Of a DNA stretch of 64,000 bases, positions 33,885 through 42,814 are shown piece by piece. The position numbers and the translations under genes were made by a program. The stretch is from assembly GCF_000750635.1 (NCBI RefSeq), contig NZ_CCDM010000007.1, forward strand, positions 120,497 to 184,496, read 5' to 3'. The notes beneath the pieces are model-generated. The model saw nothing but the letters and a program-made list of their open reading frames with translations, was not told where the DNA came from and ran no database searches. This DNA is from Oceanobacillus jeddahensis (GTDB lineage Bacteria > Bacillota > Bacilli > Bacillales > Amphibacillaceae). The stretch's first letter is position 1; every line of letters starts with the position of its first letter.

Positions 33885-35612
33885 TTACCGCATCGTTGCC
33901 GGAATAACAATTTCCCGCTGTTTTACATCAATTAAACCTTGTTGGGTAATGCGGAAGAAAGGCAGATGGATAGCAGATAGAAATAATAAGCTGTAGATGG
34001 GATCCTCATAAGCATATCCATGCTCTTTTAATACCTGCTTTATTTCTTTATTCATTCGAATCTGTTCTTTCATTGGGTTCTTTGGCATAACTCCCCCAAG
34101 CGGAAGAGGCATTTCAGCTAAAATCTCCCCTTGATTTACTAATACAATAGCTCCTCCAAGCTCTTTCATACGCTCAAAGGCAATACGTAAATCTTTTTTA
34201 GAGTTACCGATATGAATAATATCTCCCGTAGCCGAAAAACTGCTGACGATCGCACCTAGCTCTGGGGCAAAACCTCGAATAATTGTATTCACTCGCCATC
34301 CTCCATGCTTGTCAATTAATGCGATAAATTGTTCTTTTTTACTCGATGGAATTTTATCCGCACTAACATCTGACACAATTGTATAAGGCTGAATAATAAC
34401 ATCGTTTACTACGTCCATCCCTATTGGGCTGGAAAACTGTAAATCTTCACTTGTTAAGTCCCAGTCAAGCTCTAACGGAGAAATATCATATTCTTCCCAA
34501 TTAATATAGGCAGGATAAGCAATATCTTTGCTATTTTTCTTAATCCATTCTCCTTTACTTATCACGCTCTCAGGGTGGGGATTTTGTTTATCACTAAGGA
34601 TGTTTAGATTCGCCACTCGTCCTGGGGCAATACTGCCATACTCCTCTTCCATATTAAAATGTCTGGCAGGGTGATAGCTTGCCATGCGATAAGCAGTTTC
34701 TAAAGGCAGTCCATTTTCAATTGCTTTTTCGATACAAATATTAATGATGCCATCTTCCATAAAAGCAGGCGTAGGGCCGTCCATAGTAAAACTCATATTA
34801 TCAAATTGTGAGACCCCTTTATCAAGAAGCCCTTTGATAATTTCCGGTAAATCTGGACGGATTGGTGAATAACGAAGGCTGACACGATAACCTAGCTCCA
34901 GCCTTTTTAAGACATCTTCTGCAGACATCGATTCGTGGTCACTCGAAATACCGAAAAGCTTCATTTTCGTTAATGTCCGGGAGGAAGCTCCAGGCAGGTG
35001 GCCTTCAATCGGTTTGCCCAGCTTTTTCATCTCCTGAATCCAGTATAACAGACGATCTCCTCCGGTTAACAAACTTGGCCAGCTCGTAAGTTCCCCGCCT
35101 TGAATGACCATGGGATGCTCCGCCCAATCTAATATATCTCTTGTATTAAAAATACGATTATCCTTCAACATGGTTTGACTATCAAACCGATTCCACCAAA
35201 ATATATTTACAGGTAATTTAGAAAAAGCGTTTATCATAGAGAACGTTTTCTTTTTATTTAACAACAAATGCCAAGTTAAATTATCATTTACAAAGGTCGT
35301 TGTTCCTGTTTTTGCAGCATACATCATTGTTTCTTCCGGATTAGCAGCTTGAAAAGGATGAGAATGTGGTTCAATATATCCCGGCACAACAAATTTCCCC
35401 TGACAATCATAAAAATTTGTTCCTGTTGTCTCGTCAGGCAAATTTTCACCAACATATACAATTCGGTTCTCATAAATCCAAATGTTTGCTTCCAGCCATT
35501 GATTTGTATATACATTTAAATAGGTTGCATTGGTTAAGACAATACTAGGGGCAACCGTCCCATCAATTACATTAATATGTTGTCGTAATTCCCGATTTCT
35601 CCATAATGTCAT
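33885..35612 (-). CDS. yerA: Adenine deaminase-family amidohydrolase YerA
   Basis: 575 aa. Metal-dependent amidohydrolase of the adenine deaminase (Ade) group, which converts adenine to hypoxanthine. The metal motif is EPHSHPF (about residue 85), followed by a beta-strand Asn in TTFVNDN. Another expected ligand region is IEGHLPGAS near residue 205. The Ade-type C-terminal domain begins near residue 395 (PIGMDVVNDVIIQPY). Its position after the purine operon fits purine salvage. YerA itself is more divergent than classical Ade, so the substrate should be tested. The start is an ATG rather than an in-frame GTG at 35627. Confidence 0.88.
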   Translation of the reverse strand: MTLWRNRELRQHINVIDGTVAPSIVLTNATYLNVYTNQWLEANIWIYENRIVYVGENLPDETTGTNFYDCQGKFVVPGYIEPHSHPFQAANPEETMMYAAKTGTTTFVNDNLTWHLLLNKKKTFSMINAFSKLPVNIFWWNRFDSQTMLKDNRIFNTRDILDWAEHPMVIQGGELTSWPSLLTGGDRLLYWIQEMKKLGKPIEGHLPGASSRTLTKMKLFGISSDHESMSAEDVLKRLELGYRVSLRYSPIRPDLPEIIKGLLDKGVSQFDNMSFTMDGPTPAFMEDGIINICIEKAIENGLPLETAYRMASYHPARHFNMEEEYGSIAPGRVANLNILSDKQNPHPESVISKGEWIKKNSKDIAYPAYINWEEYDISPLELDWDLTSEDLQFSSPIGMDVVNDVIIQPYTIVSDVSADKIPSSKKEQFIALIDKHGGWRVNTIIRGFAPELGAIVSSFSATGDIIHIGNSKKDLRIAFERMKELGGAIVLVNQGEILAEMPLPLGGVMPKNPMKEQIRMNKEIKQVLKEHGYAYEDPIYSLLFLSAIHLPFFRITQQGLIDVKQREIVIPATMR

Positions 35613-35925
35613 TAAGCAACTCTCCACTATTTGTCATTTATTTTTATTTTATCACAATGTAATACTTTAAAATAGTAAAGTTGATTATTTTAATGGGAAT
35701 GCAAGTAGAAAAATTGCATCAGCTTGCTCTTTACTTGTATAAAAATCTGCTGTGGTTAAAGTTCCTATGGGGAAGTGGGGAGTCTGACCGAAGTTTCTTT
35801 AGCTTTATCTTTTTTCTTATGCTTTCCTATCATGGAAATTGCAAGGGGATACTCCTTTAATCTGACATCAATGATAATCCGATTCCCCACTAAGGTATTT
35901 TTAAAAAGGTTACATTTGAGAGTAT
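35613..35925. other. Gap upstream of yerA with a possible coding remnant
   Basis: A minus-strand open stretch with no start, ending at the TAG at 35765-35767, translates as ...LVGNRIIIDVRLKEYPLAI and on to KKKDKAKETSVRLPTSP. It is protein-like but unidentified and overlaps the neighbouring terminator. It may be the tail of a decayed gene or chance. The rest is AT-rich and featureless. Confidence 0.3.
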
Positions 35926-35970
35926 AAAGGGATTCTAAAAAAGCAAAACATGCTTTCTTAGAATCCCTTT
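35926..35970 (-). terminator. Terminator after the glycerol dehydrogenase gene
   Basis: A 13-bp perfect stem AAAGGGATTCTAA/TTAGAATCCCTTT extended by an inner AAAGC/GCTTT pair. It lies 14 bp past the stop codon. Confidence 0.85.
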
Positions 35971-35983
35971 AACGAATGCCGAT

Positions 35984-37078
35984 TTATTTATTTTTACTTA
36001 ACTGATCCACTGCTAGAATTGCGTTAGCAACATCATCTGCTGTAATTTCACTGGAAAGGTTGTCCATTGTTTCCCCTTCTTGGGTGGCTGCTTCTCCTAC
36101 TTTTCGTAAATCTTCATAGGATACTTCATCTAAATGCATTTCTTTTAAGGTTGTTGGTAAGCCAAGAGAACGATAGAATGAAATATATTTTTGAATTTCT
36201 TCTTCTGGATGCAATTCCAGCACAAGTTGTGTTAATGTTCCATATGCCACCTTTTCCCCGTGAGTCAAATGATGAATATCTCCATCAAGTACTGTAAATC
36301 CATTATGAATAGCATGAGCAGCGGCCAGCCCGCCACTCTCGAAACCAAGTCCGGATAAAAGCGTATTTGCTTCCACTACTGCTTCTACCTGCTTAGTCAC
36401 CAGACCTTTTTCTACTGCTTGATAAGCTGGTTTCGCATAAGCAAATAAGGTTTCTTCACACACTTTTGCAATAGCCTGTGCAGCAATACTTGTTTTTCCC
36501 CCAGCCATTGCATCTCCATTACTTTTAATTGTTGCTCTTGCCTCCACCCATGTAGCCATCGCATCAGCAATTCCTGAAGCAAATAAACGAGGCGGCGCAC
36601 CGGCAATTATTTTAGTATCTACGAGAACTAATTCTGGATTTTTATTATAGAATTTATAAGATTCAAACACACCTTCATCACTATAAATAACAGATAAAGC
36701 ACTTGTCGGCGCATCTGTTGATGCAGTAGAAGGAACAATCACAATACTTCTTTCTAATTCGTCTGCAACAGCTTTGGCGGTATCGAGTGTTTTTCCTCCT
36801 CCGACACCTATGACAAAGTCAACCTCTTCTTGTTTTCCTTCATCCGCAATACGCTTCACTTCATTTAATGAAGCCTCACCATTAAAAGGAACATAATGGA
36901 AAAGCAATTCCTCGGAGCTTAGACTATTTTCAATGATTTCTCCAGTGATGTCCCACACAACATCATCAGATAGAACTAACGATTTCTTGCCAATACTCTT
37001 AATGTGTTTACCAAGGTCATTTAAAGCATTTTTTCCTTGGATATATTTTCCCGGTGAAGTAAAAATAATAGTTGACAT
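35984..37078 (-). CDS. gldA: Glycerol dehydrogenase (iron-containing ADH family)
   Basis: 364 aa. It oxidises glycerol to dihydroxyacetone with NAD+. The nucleotide loop is GVGGGKTLDTAKA near residue 92. The metal ligands are the Asp in GIADAMATW (about 171) and the His residues in AAHAIHNG (about 254) and LTHGEKVAYG (about 271), the Zn-GldA pattern. It is monocistronic. A perfect Rex-type operator lies 53 bp upstream, so transcription probably rises when the NADH/NAD+ ratio is high, perhaps so the enzyme can work in the reductive direction. Confidence 0.92.
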   Translation of the reverse strand: MSTIIFTSPGKYIQGKNALNDLGKHIKSIGKKSLVLSDDVVWDITGEIIENSLSSEELLFHYVPFNGEASLNEVKRIADEGKQEEVDFVIGVGGGKTLDTAKAVADELERSIVIVPSTASTDAPTSALSVIYSDEGVFESYKFYNKNPELVLVDTKIIAGAPPRLFASGIADAMATWVEARATIKSNGDAMAGGKTSIAAQAIAKVCEETLFAYAKPAYQAVEKGLVTKQVEAVVEANTLLSGLGFESGGLAAAHAIHNGFTVLDGDIHHLTHGEKVAYGTLTQLVLELHPEEEIQKYISFYRSLGLPTTLKEMHLDEVSYEDLRKVGEAATQEGETMDNLSSEITADDVANAILAVDQLSKNK

Positions 37079-37130
37079 CTAATCACTCCATTTCTAAGAT
37101 TTGTCTTTATTATAACATAAAATTTAGGTA

Positions 37131-37148
37131 TTGTGAAATATTTCACAA
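37131..37148. promoter_or_regulatory. Rex operator in front of gldA
   Basis: TTGTGAAATATTTCACAA is a perfect 18-bp palindrome and matches the Rex consensus TTGTGAA-N4-TTCACAA in every half-site base. It is 53 bp upstream of the gldA start. Rex is the NADH-sensing redox repressor of Firmicutes; its gene is not in this window. Confidence 0.8.
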
Positions 37149-37354
37149 ATAAACACTTTCATCTTAAAACGTTCTCACTTGCTGGATTATGCTATAATTT
37201 TATCCATTTTTCCATGCTATTTTGCTCAGATGTAAAATCAATATAGATGATATTATCTTCTCCATGAAGTGCTTTATACATACTAAAAAATAACGGGTTT
37301 TTATACGTTCTTCTTTGTAATAATAAATCATACCTGCTAAAAAGAGATTTAAAA

Positions 37355-37396
37355 TGTCATATATATTTGACACTGCATGAAAATGTCATTTATAAT
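37355..37396 (+). promoter_or_regulatory. Promoter and operators of the XRE/DUF3278 pair
   Basis: -35 TTGACA (37367-37372), 18-bp spacer, -10 TATAAT (37391-37396), a strong SigA promoter. An inverted repeat TGTCA-8 nt-TGACA (37355-37372) overlaps the -35, and another TGTCA (37384-37388) lies in the spacer. This suits autorepression by the XRE protein. Confidence 0.65.
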
Positions 37397-37427
37397 ATAC
37401 TTATCATATTTTAAAGGGAGCATTGTC

Positions 37428-37631
37428 TTGAACAAAATTAAAGCATACAGGTTAAAAATGAATTTAACACAGATGGATTTAGCCAGAAAAGTCGGTGTAG
37501 CAAGACAAACTATCAACTTAATTGAAAACAATAAATATAATCCATCTCTATCCTTATGTATCTCTTTAGCAAAGGAACTCGGAACAGATCTGAATAGTTT
37601 ATTTTGGGAGGAATCCATTAATGAAAAATAA
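37428..37631 (+). CDS. Small XRE-family regulator (YgzD-like)
   Basis: 67 aa, essentially only a helix-turn-helix: NKIKAYRLKMNLTQMDLARKVGVARQTINLIENNKYNPSL. It starts at TTG with AAAGGGAG 7 nt upstream; the upstream in-frame ATG would place the start inside the promoter. It overlaps the next gene by 11 bp. Such small Cro/CI-like proteins paired with a membrane protein are typical single-operon regulators in Firmicutes. Confidence 0.85.
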   Translation: MNKIKAYRLKMNLTQMDLARKVGVARQTINLIENNKYNPSLSLCISLAKELGTDLNSLFWEESINEK

Positions 37632-38118
37632 ATTACTGACGTCATTTATTGGTGCAATAGATGATCGGGATGAATACCAGCAGCAAGAAATCTATAAAGA
37701 ATTAGCTTTTTCCGGAATACTTTTATGGTATTTGTCGATGCTCATAATGCTCGTAAGTCTTATCATTGATACAATACATAATACATTTTCCTTTTCTACA
37801 TCTGCACTTCTTATACTTAATATGATTTATGCAGTTATGCTAACTTCCAGGCTTAGAAAAAAACAGCTGGATAGCACAGATTGCGCTTCGTTGGAAGAAT
37901 ATCAAAAAAAGAAGCAACAGTTGAAAAAATCATCGGCATTTGCTGGCGTTTTCTGGGGATTTTTTATGCTGATTTTGATGCAATATGTATTTCCTTATCT
38001 ATCCACCGGCGAAATAGATGCTGGCTGGCAACATCTATTGATATGGGGAGCTGCAGGAATATTATTTGGTACGATTGTATACCGTTTTTCCAAATCAAAG
38101 CTACAGATTCATTCTTAA
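37621..38118 (+). CDS. DUF3278-family membrane protein
   Basis: 165 aa, four hydrophobic segments at about 31-51, 57-75, 103-122 and 136-154 (the last with HLLIWGAAGILFGTIVYR). A charged stretch joins the middle helices (LEEYQKKKQQLKK). It begins inside the XRE gene with GGGAGG at about 8 nt, so the two are coupled. DUF3278 proteins usually occur with an XRE regulator; no biochemical function is established. Confidence 0.8.
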   Translation: MKNKLLTSFIGAIDDRDEYQQQEIYKELAFSGILLWYLSMLIMLVSLIIDTIHNTFSFSTSALLILNMIYAVMLTSRLRKKQLDSTDCASLEEYQKKKQQLKKSSAFAGVFWGFFMLILMQYVFPYLSTGEIDAGWQHLLIWGAAGILFGTIVYRFSKSKLQIHS

Positions 38119-38130
38119 AAGATGTAATAA

Positions 38131-38168
38131 AAATGCAAAGGGTCCATTTTATATCACCCTTTGCATTT
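38131..38168. terminator. Bidirectional terminator between DUF3278 gene and purD
   Basis: A perfect 13-bp stem AAATGCAAAGGGT/ACCCTTTGCATTT with T-rich flanks on both strands. It closes the DUF3278 operon and the purine operon, which converge here. Confidence 0.85.
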
Positions 38169-38176
38169 TTAAATCT

Positions 38177-39421
38177 TTATTTAGCTATATCACTCCGGTA
38201 AAAGAAATTGCCATTCAGTTCTGCTTTATCCAGCTGCTGATACACTTTTTCAGCAGCCTGAGGCAGCGTTTCGGCACGTGCGCCGACCAGAAGTACTCTG
38301 CCCCCGTCATTGACAAGTTTTCCATCTGTCTTTTTTGTTCCGGCATGGATAATATAGGTGTCTTCTGTATCTTCAAATCGTGGAAGCTCATTTCCCTTCT
38401 TATACGCTCCTGGATATCCTTCCGATGCAAGCACGACACCGACGCAAGCTTCCTTATGCCATTCTAAATGCGGATCCTTTATCGCCAATACATCCTGCAG
38501 GACCTGGACTAAATCATTCTTTAGTAAAGGAAGTACAACCTGCGTTTCCGGATCACCAAAGCGGGTATTAAACTCAATGACTTTGGGTCCATTCTTTGTC
38601 ATCATTAATCCTGCATAAAGAATTCCGGTAAAGGCTCTGCCTTCTTCCATCATGCCCGCTGCTGTTTTCTCCAAAATTTGTTCTACAGAGAACTGATAAT
38701 CTGCTGCTGTTAAATCCGGAATCGGCGCAAATGCTCCCATGCCTCCTGTATTGGGACCTTCATCATTATCAAAAGCCCGTTTATGATCCCTTGCTGCCAT
38801 CATTGGATAGACTTTATCCTCATGGACAAACGCCATTAAAGAGAATTCTGGCCCCTCTAAATACTCTTCAATAACAACGGTGGAGCCGGCCTGATCAAAT
38901 GTTTTATCCACAAGCATATCATCAATTGCCTGAATAGCTTCCTTCTCTGTCATCGCAACAATAACACCTTTTCCGGCTGCTAAACCATCTGCTTTAATGA
39001 CAATAGGAGCTCCTGTTTCAGCAATTCTTTTTTTAGCTTCCTCTGCATCCTGAAAAACACCGTAAGAAGCAGTAGGAATCTCATATTTTTTCATAAAATC
39101 CTTTGCAAAACTTTTACTTCCTTCAAGCCATGCCGCTTCTTGTGTGGGTGCAAAAACAGCGAGATTTTCCTGTTGAAACCGATTGGTGATTCCGGCATTT
39201 AACGGATTCTCAGGGCCAACAACCGTTAAATCAATTGCTGTTTCTTTCGCAAAAGCTGCCAGTTCTTCTATGTTCATTTCATCAATGGGAACACACTCTG
39301 CTTCTTCTTCCATGCCGGCATTTCCCGGGGCGACATAAATCTTGTCTAACTGCGGGTTTTCCTTTAACTTTTTGATGATACTATGCTCTCTGCCGCCGCG
39401 TCCTACAACTAATATTTTCAT
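38177..39421 (-). CDS. purD: Phosphoribosylamine-glycine ligase (GARS)
   Basis: 414 aa, ATP-grasp enzyme for step 2 of purine synthesis. The N-terminus MKILVVGRGGREHSI, the ATP-grasp segment IVIKADGLAAGKGVIVA and the metal-site region EFNTRFGDPETQVVLP are all standard. The ATG behind GGAGGGGAAGCT is used, 11 codons inside the longest frame. It is the last gene of the operon and is separated from purH by 211 bp holding a family C repeat and an extra hairpin. Confidence 0.97.
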   Translation of the reverse strand: MKILVVGRGGREHSIIKKLKENPQLDKIYVAPGNAGMEEEAECVPIDEMNIEELAAFAKETAIDLTVVGPENPLNAGITNRFQQENLAVFAPTQEAAWLEGSKSFAKDFMKKYEIPTASYGVFQDAEEAKKRIAETGAPIVIKADGLAAGKGVIVAMTEKEAIQAIDDMLVDKTFDQAGSTVVIEEYLEGPEFSLMAFVHEDKVYPMMAARDHKRAFDNDEGPNTGGMGAFAPIPDLTAADYQFSVEQILEKTAAGMMEEGRAFTGILYAGLMMTKNGPKVIEFNTRFGDPETQVVLPLLKNDLVQVLQDVLAIKDPHLEWHKEACVGVVLASEGYPGAYKKGNELPRFEDTEDTYIIHAGTKKTDGKLVNDGGRVLLVGARAETLPQAAEKVYQQLDKAELNGNFFYRSDIAK

Positions 39422-39463
39422 AGCTTCCCCTCCGTTTTCAGGTTTTTCAGACAAAATGATTTT

Positions 39464-39573
39464 TTATCACGAAGAATGTCCGTAAAACTCCTGCCTCCAA
39501 ATAAAGCGTAAAAATAAATTTATTTAGGCGGGAGATAACGGACGCTAACTCCCTGAATCAACTCAACTAAGTG
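39464..39573. repeat. Repeat family C, copy 2, inside the purine operon
   Basis: About 110 bp, shorter than copies 1 and 3. It shares TTATCACG, GTCCGTAAAACTCC and the ATAAATTTATTTAGGCGGG block with them. The main stem pairs TGTCCGTAAAACTCCTGCCT with AGGCGGGAGATAACGGACG. It lacks the second hairpin. It lies between purH and purD, so it is transcribed as part of the pur mRNA. Confidence 0.75.
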
Positions 39574-39583
39574 CTTTAATCAA

Positions 39584-39623
39584 GAAGCTCCTGTATAAAC
39601 AAATGAAAAAATACAGGAGCTTC
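39584..39623 (-). terminator. Hairpin between purH and purD
   Basis: A perfect 13-bp stem GAAGCTCCTGTAT/ATACAGGAGCTTC with a 14-nt loop, 10 bp past purH. On the minus strand the following sequence is TTGATTAAAG, a poor T-run. It may be a partial terminator or a 3'-end stabiliser rather than a full stop. Confidence 0.5.
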
Positions 39624-39632
39624 CACAAATAA

Positions 39633-41165
39633 TTAATGTTTAAAATGACGAACAGCTGTAGTCACCATCGCAATCCCGTAGTGATTACATACATCAATCG
39701 AATCTTGATCGCGTTTGGAACCGCCCGGCTGAATAATCGCTGTAACACCGGCTTTAGCTGCTGCTTCTACAGTATCCGGCATTGGGAAGAAGGCATCTGA
39801 TGCAAGCACAGCTCCTTTTGCTTTGTCTCCTGCCTGCTTGATGGCAATTTCTGCTGCTCCGATCCGGTTCATCTGCCCAGCACCTACTCCAATGGTCTGC
39901 GCATCCTTTGCAAGTACGATTGCATTTGATTTCACATGTTTTACAGCTTTCCAAGCGAATAGTAAATCAGCTATTTCTGCTTCGGTCGGCTGTTTTTCTG
40001 TTACCACTTCTAAGTCCTCTGCTGTTACTTCTTTAACATCTAAATCTTGAATAAGCACTCCACCATCAACGGTAGTCATTCGTTTTTGGTCTCCCTGCTG
40101 AGTCGAAACATCTAATTCCAAGAGACGGATATTTTTCTTCTCCGTTAATAAAGCAAGTGCATCTGCCTCAAAAGAAGGCGCAACGACGATTTCTAGGAAG
40201 ATAGAAGAAAGCTGTTCCGCTGTCTGTCTATCCACCGGACGGTTACAGGCTACAATACCCCCAAAAATAGAAACAGGATCCGCTTCATACGTACGTCCAA
40301 ACGCTTCTGCCAATGTTTCCCCAATTCCGATGCCGCATGGATTCATATGCTTGACCGCAACTGCAGCAGGTTCACTATAGTCCCGCAAAATTTCTAATGC
40401 TGCATTGGTATCCTGGATATTATTATAAGAAAGCTCCTTGCCATGCAGTTGGTTGGCAGTTGCCAAGGTTGCTGTATGTTGAACAGGTGCTTTGTAAAAA
40501 GCTGCCTGCTGATGCGGATTCTCTCCATAACGTAAATCCTGCACTTTTTCATAAGTCACGGTATATGTTTCTGGAAATACTTCTTCTGTCTGTGTTTGGA
40601 AATAAGCAGCAATCATCGCGTCATAATGTGCTGTATGACGGAATACTTTCGCTGCTAATTGCTGCCGAAAAGCATAGCTGTCCTCTTCCGTTTCCAGAGC
40701 TGCCAGAACAGATGGATAATCAGACGGGTCGGCTACAACAAATACATCTGCAAAGTTTTTCGCTGCCGAACGAAGCATAGAAGGTCCGCCAATATCAATG
40801 TTCTCTATAATTTCCTCATGGCTTACTCCTGATTTTTGGACTGTTTCTTTAAACGGATAAAGATTAACTGCAACAAGATCGATTGGAGCAATATGATGCT
40901 CCTCCATTTGCGCACGATGATCTTCATTGGTACGTTTTCCTAAAAGACCGCCATGAATCATTGGATGCAATGTTTTCACACGTCCATCAAGCATTTCCGG
41001 AAAATTTGTTACTTCTTCTACAGGAATAGCCTGTACACCAGACTCTTTTAGTAAACGGATCGTTCCTCCTGTTGATAAGATTTCAAATCCTTTTTCTTCG
41101 AGCCCTTTTGCAAATTCTACGACTCCTGTTTTATCAGATACACTAATAAGCGCACGTTTTTTCAT
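39633..41165 (-). CDS. purH: Bifunctional AICAR transformylase/IMP cyclohydrolase
   Basis: 510 aa. Catalyses the last two steps to IMP. The N-terminal MGS-like cyclohydrolase domain (about 1-145) opens KRALISVSDKTGVVEFAKGL. The transformylase part carries the catalytic KHMNPCGIG motif near residue 262. The start codon overlaps the purN stop (ATGA). Confidence 0.97.
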   Translation of the reverse strand: MKKRALISVSDKTGVVEFAKGLEEKGFEILSTGGTIRLLKESGVQAIPVEEVTNFPEMLDGRVKTLHPMIHGGLLGKRTNEDHRAQMEEHHIAPIDLVAVNLYPFKETVQKSGVSHEEIIENIDIGGPSMLRSAAKNFADVFVVADPSDYPSVLAALETEEDSYAFRQQLAAKVFRHTAHYDAMIAAYFQTQTEEVFPETYTVTYEKVQDLRYGENPHQQAAFYKAPVQHTATLATANQLHGKELSYNNIQDTNAALEILRDYSEPAAVAVKHMNPCGIGIGETLAEAFGRTYEADPVSIFGGIVACNRPVDRQTAEQLSSIFLEIVVAPSFEADALALLTEKKNIRLLELDVSTQQGDQKRMTTVDGGVLIQDLDVKEVTAEDLEVVTEKQPTEAEIADLLFAWKAVKHVKSNAIVLAKDAQTIGVGAGQMNRIGAAEIAIKQAGDKAKGAVLASDAFFPMPDTVEAAAKAGVTAIIQPGGSKRDQDSIDVCNHYGIAMVTTAVRHFKH

Positions 41166-41740
41166 GATAATTCCTCCGTTACATTCTGCATAAGTTGATT
41201 GATTATATTCGGATATAAGCGATGCTCCACCGCTTGGATTCTCGTTTTGAGCTGCTCTTCCGTTTCCTCAGGCAGCCTTTCTATTTCTTCTTGTGCAATG
41301 ATTGGACCGGTATCCATCCCTTCATCTACATAGTGAATCGTTACTCCTGTCTTGGAAACGCCGGCTCTATAGGCTTGGCCAATCGCGTCTTTCCCAGGGA
41401 AGTCCGGTAAAAGAGAGGGATGTATATTAACAATCCTGCCCTCATATTGCGAAAGTAAGGTCTCCCCGATAAGCCGCATATAACCGGCTAAGAAAATCCA
41501 TTCGACTTCTAAAGCTTGCAATTTTTCAGCAATCACTTTTTCATATTCCTGCTTGGAAGCGTACTTTTTTGGTTCTAATACAAGCGTCTCGACACCAATA
41601 TCTTGAGCCTTTTTGATAACCACTGCTCCCGGCTTATCACAGACAAGCAGCACGATGGAACTTGCAATTTTTTCATCCTGCATCATGGCATCAAAATTAC
41701 TTCCTGTGCCTGATGCAAACACACTAGCCCGCTGTTTCAT
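41162..41740 (-). CDS. purN: Phosphoribosylglycinamide formyltransferase
   Basis: 192 aa, the formyl-tetrahydrofolate-dependent GAR transformylase. The substrate loop GTGSNFDAMM is near residue 11. The catalytic motif NIHPSLLPDFPG is near residue 106 (Asn and His), and the Asp of HYVDEGMDTGPII is present near residue 144. It overlaps both neighbours by 4 bp (ATGA), the mark of tight translational coupling. Confidence 0.96.
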   Translation of the reverse strand: MKQRASVFASGTGSNFDAMMQDEKIASSIVLLVCDKPGAVVIKKAQDIGVETLVLEPKKYASKQEYEKVIAEKLQALEVEWIFLAGYMRLIGETLLSQYEGRIVNIHPSLLPDFPGKDAIGQAYRAGVSKTGVTIHYVDEGMDTGPIIAQEEIERLPEETEEQLKTRIQAVEHRLYPNIINQLMQNVTEELS

Positions 41741-42756
41741 GAAGAAATCTGCACCCCTTCACCTGCAATGACCTCTCCAATAACTGCTGCTTCGACCTTG
41801 TTCTCCTGCAAAATATCACAGACTTTCTGCGCTTCTTCATTGGATACAGCGACGACCATGCCGATGCCCATATTGAAAACACAGTACATCTCACGTGCAT
41901 CGATTTCTCCTCGTTTTTGCAAGAATGAAAAAATCTCAGGAACATTCCATGCCCCCTCTTGTACTACTGCTCCAAGACTTTCTGGCAGCATACGCGGGAT
42001 GTTTTCATCAAACCCACCGCCGGTAATATGTGCAATTCCTTTAATATGTACCTCTTCTTTTATAGCTTGAACCGCTTTTGCATAAATCTTCGTCGGTTCC
42101 ATCACGGCTTCACTTAGAGGTTTTGATAATCCATCAGGAGTTTCTTCAAAATCCAGGCCTTCAATCAGCTTGCGGACAAGCGAGTAGCCATTGGAATGAA
42201 TTCCGCTCGAAGCTAAGCCAATCAGCGTATCTCCCTCTGCAATTGTATTTCCTGTAATAATCTCTGCTTTCTCGACGATACCTACCACAAAACCAGCTAA
42301 ATCATATTCATCTGCATCATACATCCCCGGCATCTCTGCTGTCTCACCGCCGATTAATGCAGCACCAGCTTCCTGACACCCTGCAGCAACACCGGATACA
42401 ATTGCTTCGATTCGCGCCGGGTCATTTTCTCCGCATGCAATATAATCTAAAAAGAAAAGCGGGTCTCCCCCTTGGGCAACAATATCATTCACACACATCG
42501 CTACTAAATCAATTCCTACTGTATCATGCTTGTCCAATTCGATTGCAAGCTTTAATTTGGTACCGACGCCATCTGTCCCAGAAAGCAGAACAGGTTCTTG
42601 ATAAGAAAAGGAGGATAAATCAAATGCTCCTGCAAAGGAACCTAAAGAGCCCAGCACCTCTTTACGATGTGTTTTTTGAATATGTTTTTTCATTCGTTCT
42701 ACAGCTTCGTAGCCCTTTTCAACATCTACACCAGCTTTTTTATAAACATCTGACAT
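41737..42756 (-). CDS. purM: Phosphoribosylformylglycinamidine cyclo-ligase
   Basis: 339 aa. The ATP-dependent ring closure to AIR, step 5. Typical segments are DLSSFSYQEPVLLSGTDGVGTKLKLA, GIDLVAMCVNDI and ALIGGETAEMPGMY. The ATG with GGAGGG about 7 nt upstream is chosen; an upstream TTG would include the ribosome-binding site. A 58-bp gap separates it from purF. Confidence 0.97.
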   Translation of the reverse strand: MSDVYKKAGVDVEKGYEAVERMKKHIQKTHRKEVLGSLGSFAGAFDLSSFSYQEPVLLSGTDGVGTKLKLAIELDKHDTVGIDLVAMCVNDIVAQGGDPLFFLDYIACGENDPARIEAIVSGVAAGCQEAGAALIGGETAEMPGMYDADEYDLAGFVVGIVEKAEIITGNTIAEGDTLIGLASSGIHSNGYSLVRKLIEGLDFEETPDGLSKPLSEAVMEPTKIYAKAVQAIKEEVHIKGIAHITGGGFDENIPRMLPESLGAVVQEGAWNVPEIFSFLQKRGEIDAREMYCVFNMGIGMVVAVSNEEAQKVCDILQENKVEAAVIGEVIAGEGVQISS

Positions 42757-42814
42757 CTTTTCGCCCTCCAACATGGTTTTGATTCTAGTGTGTATTCAAA
42801 TAGAACATCCTCTT

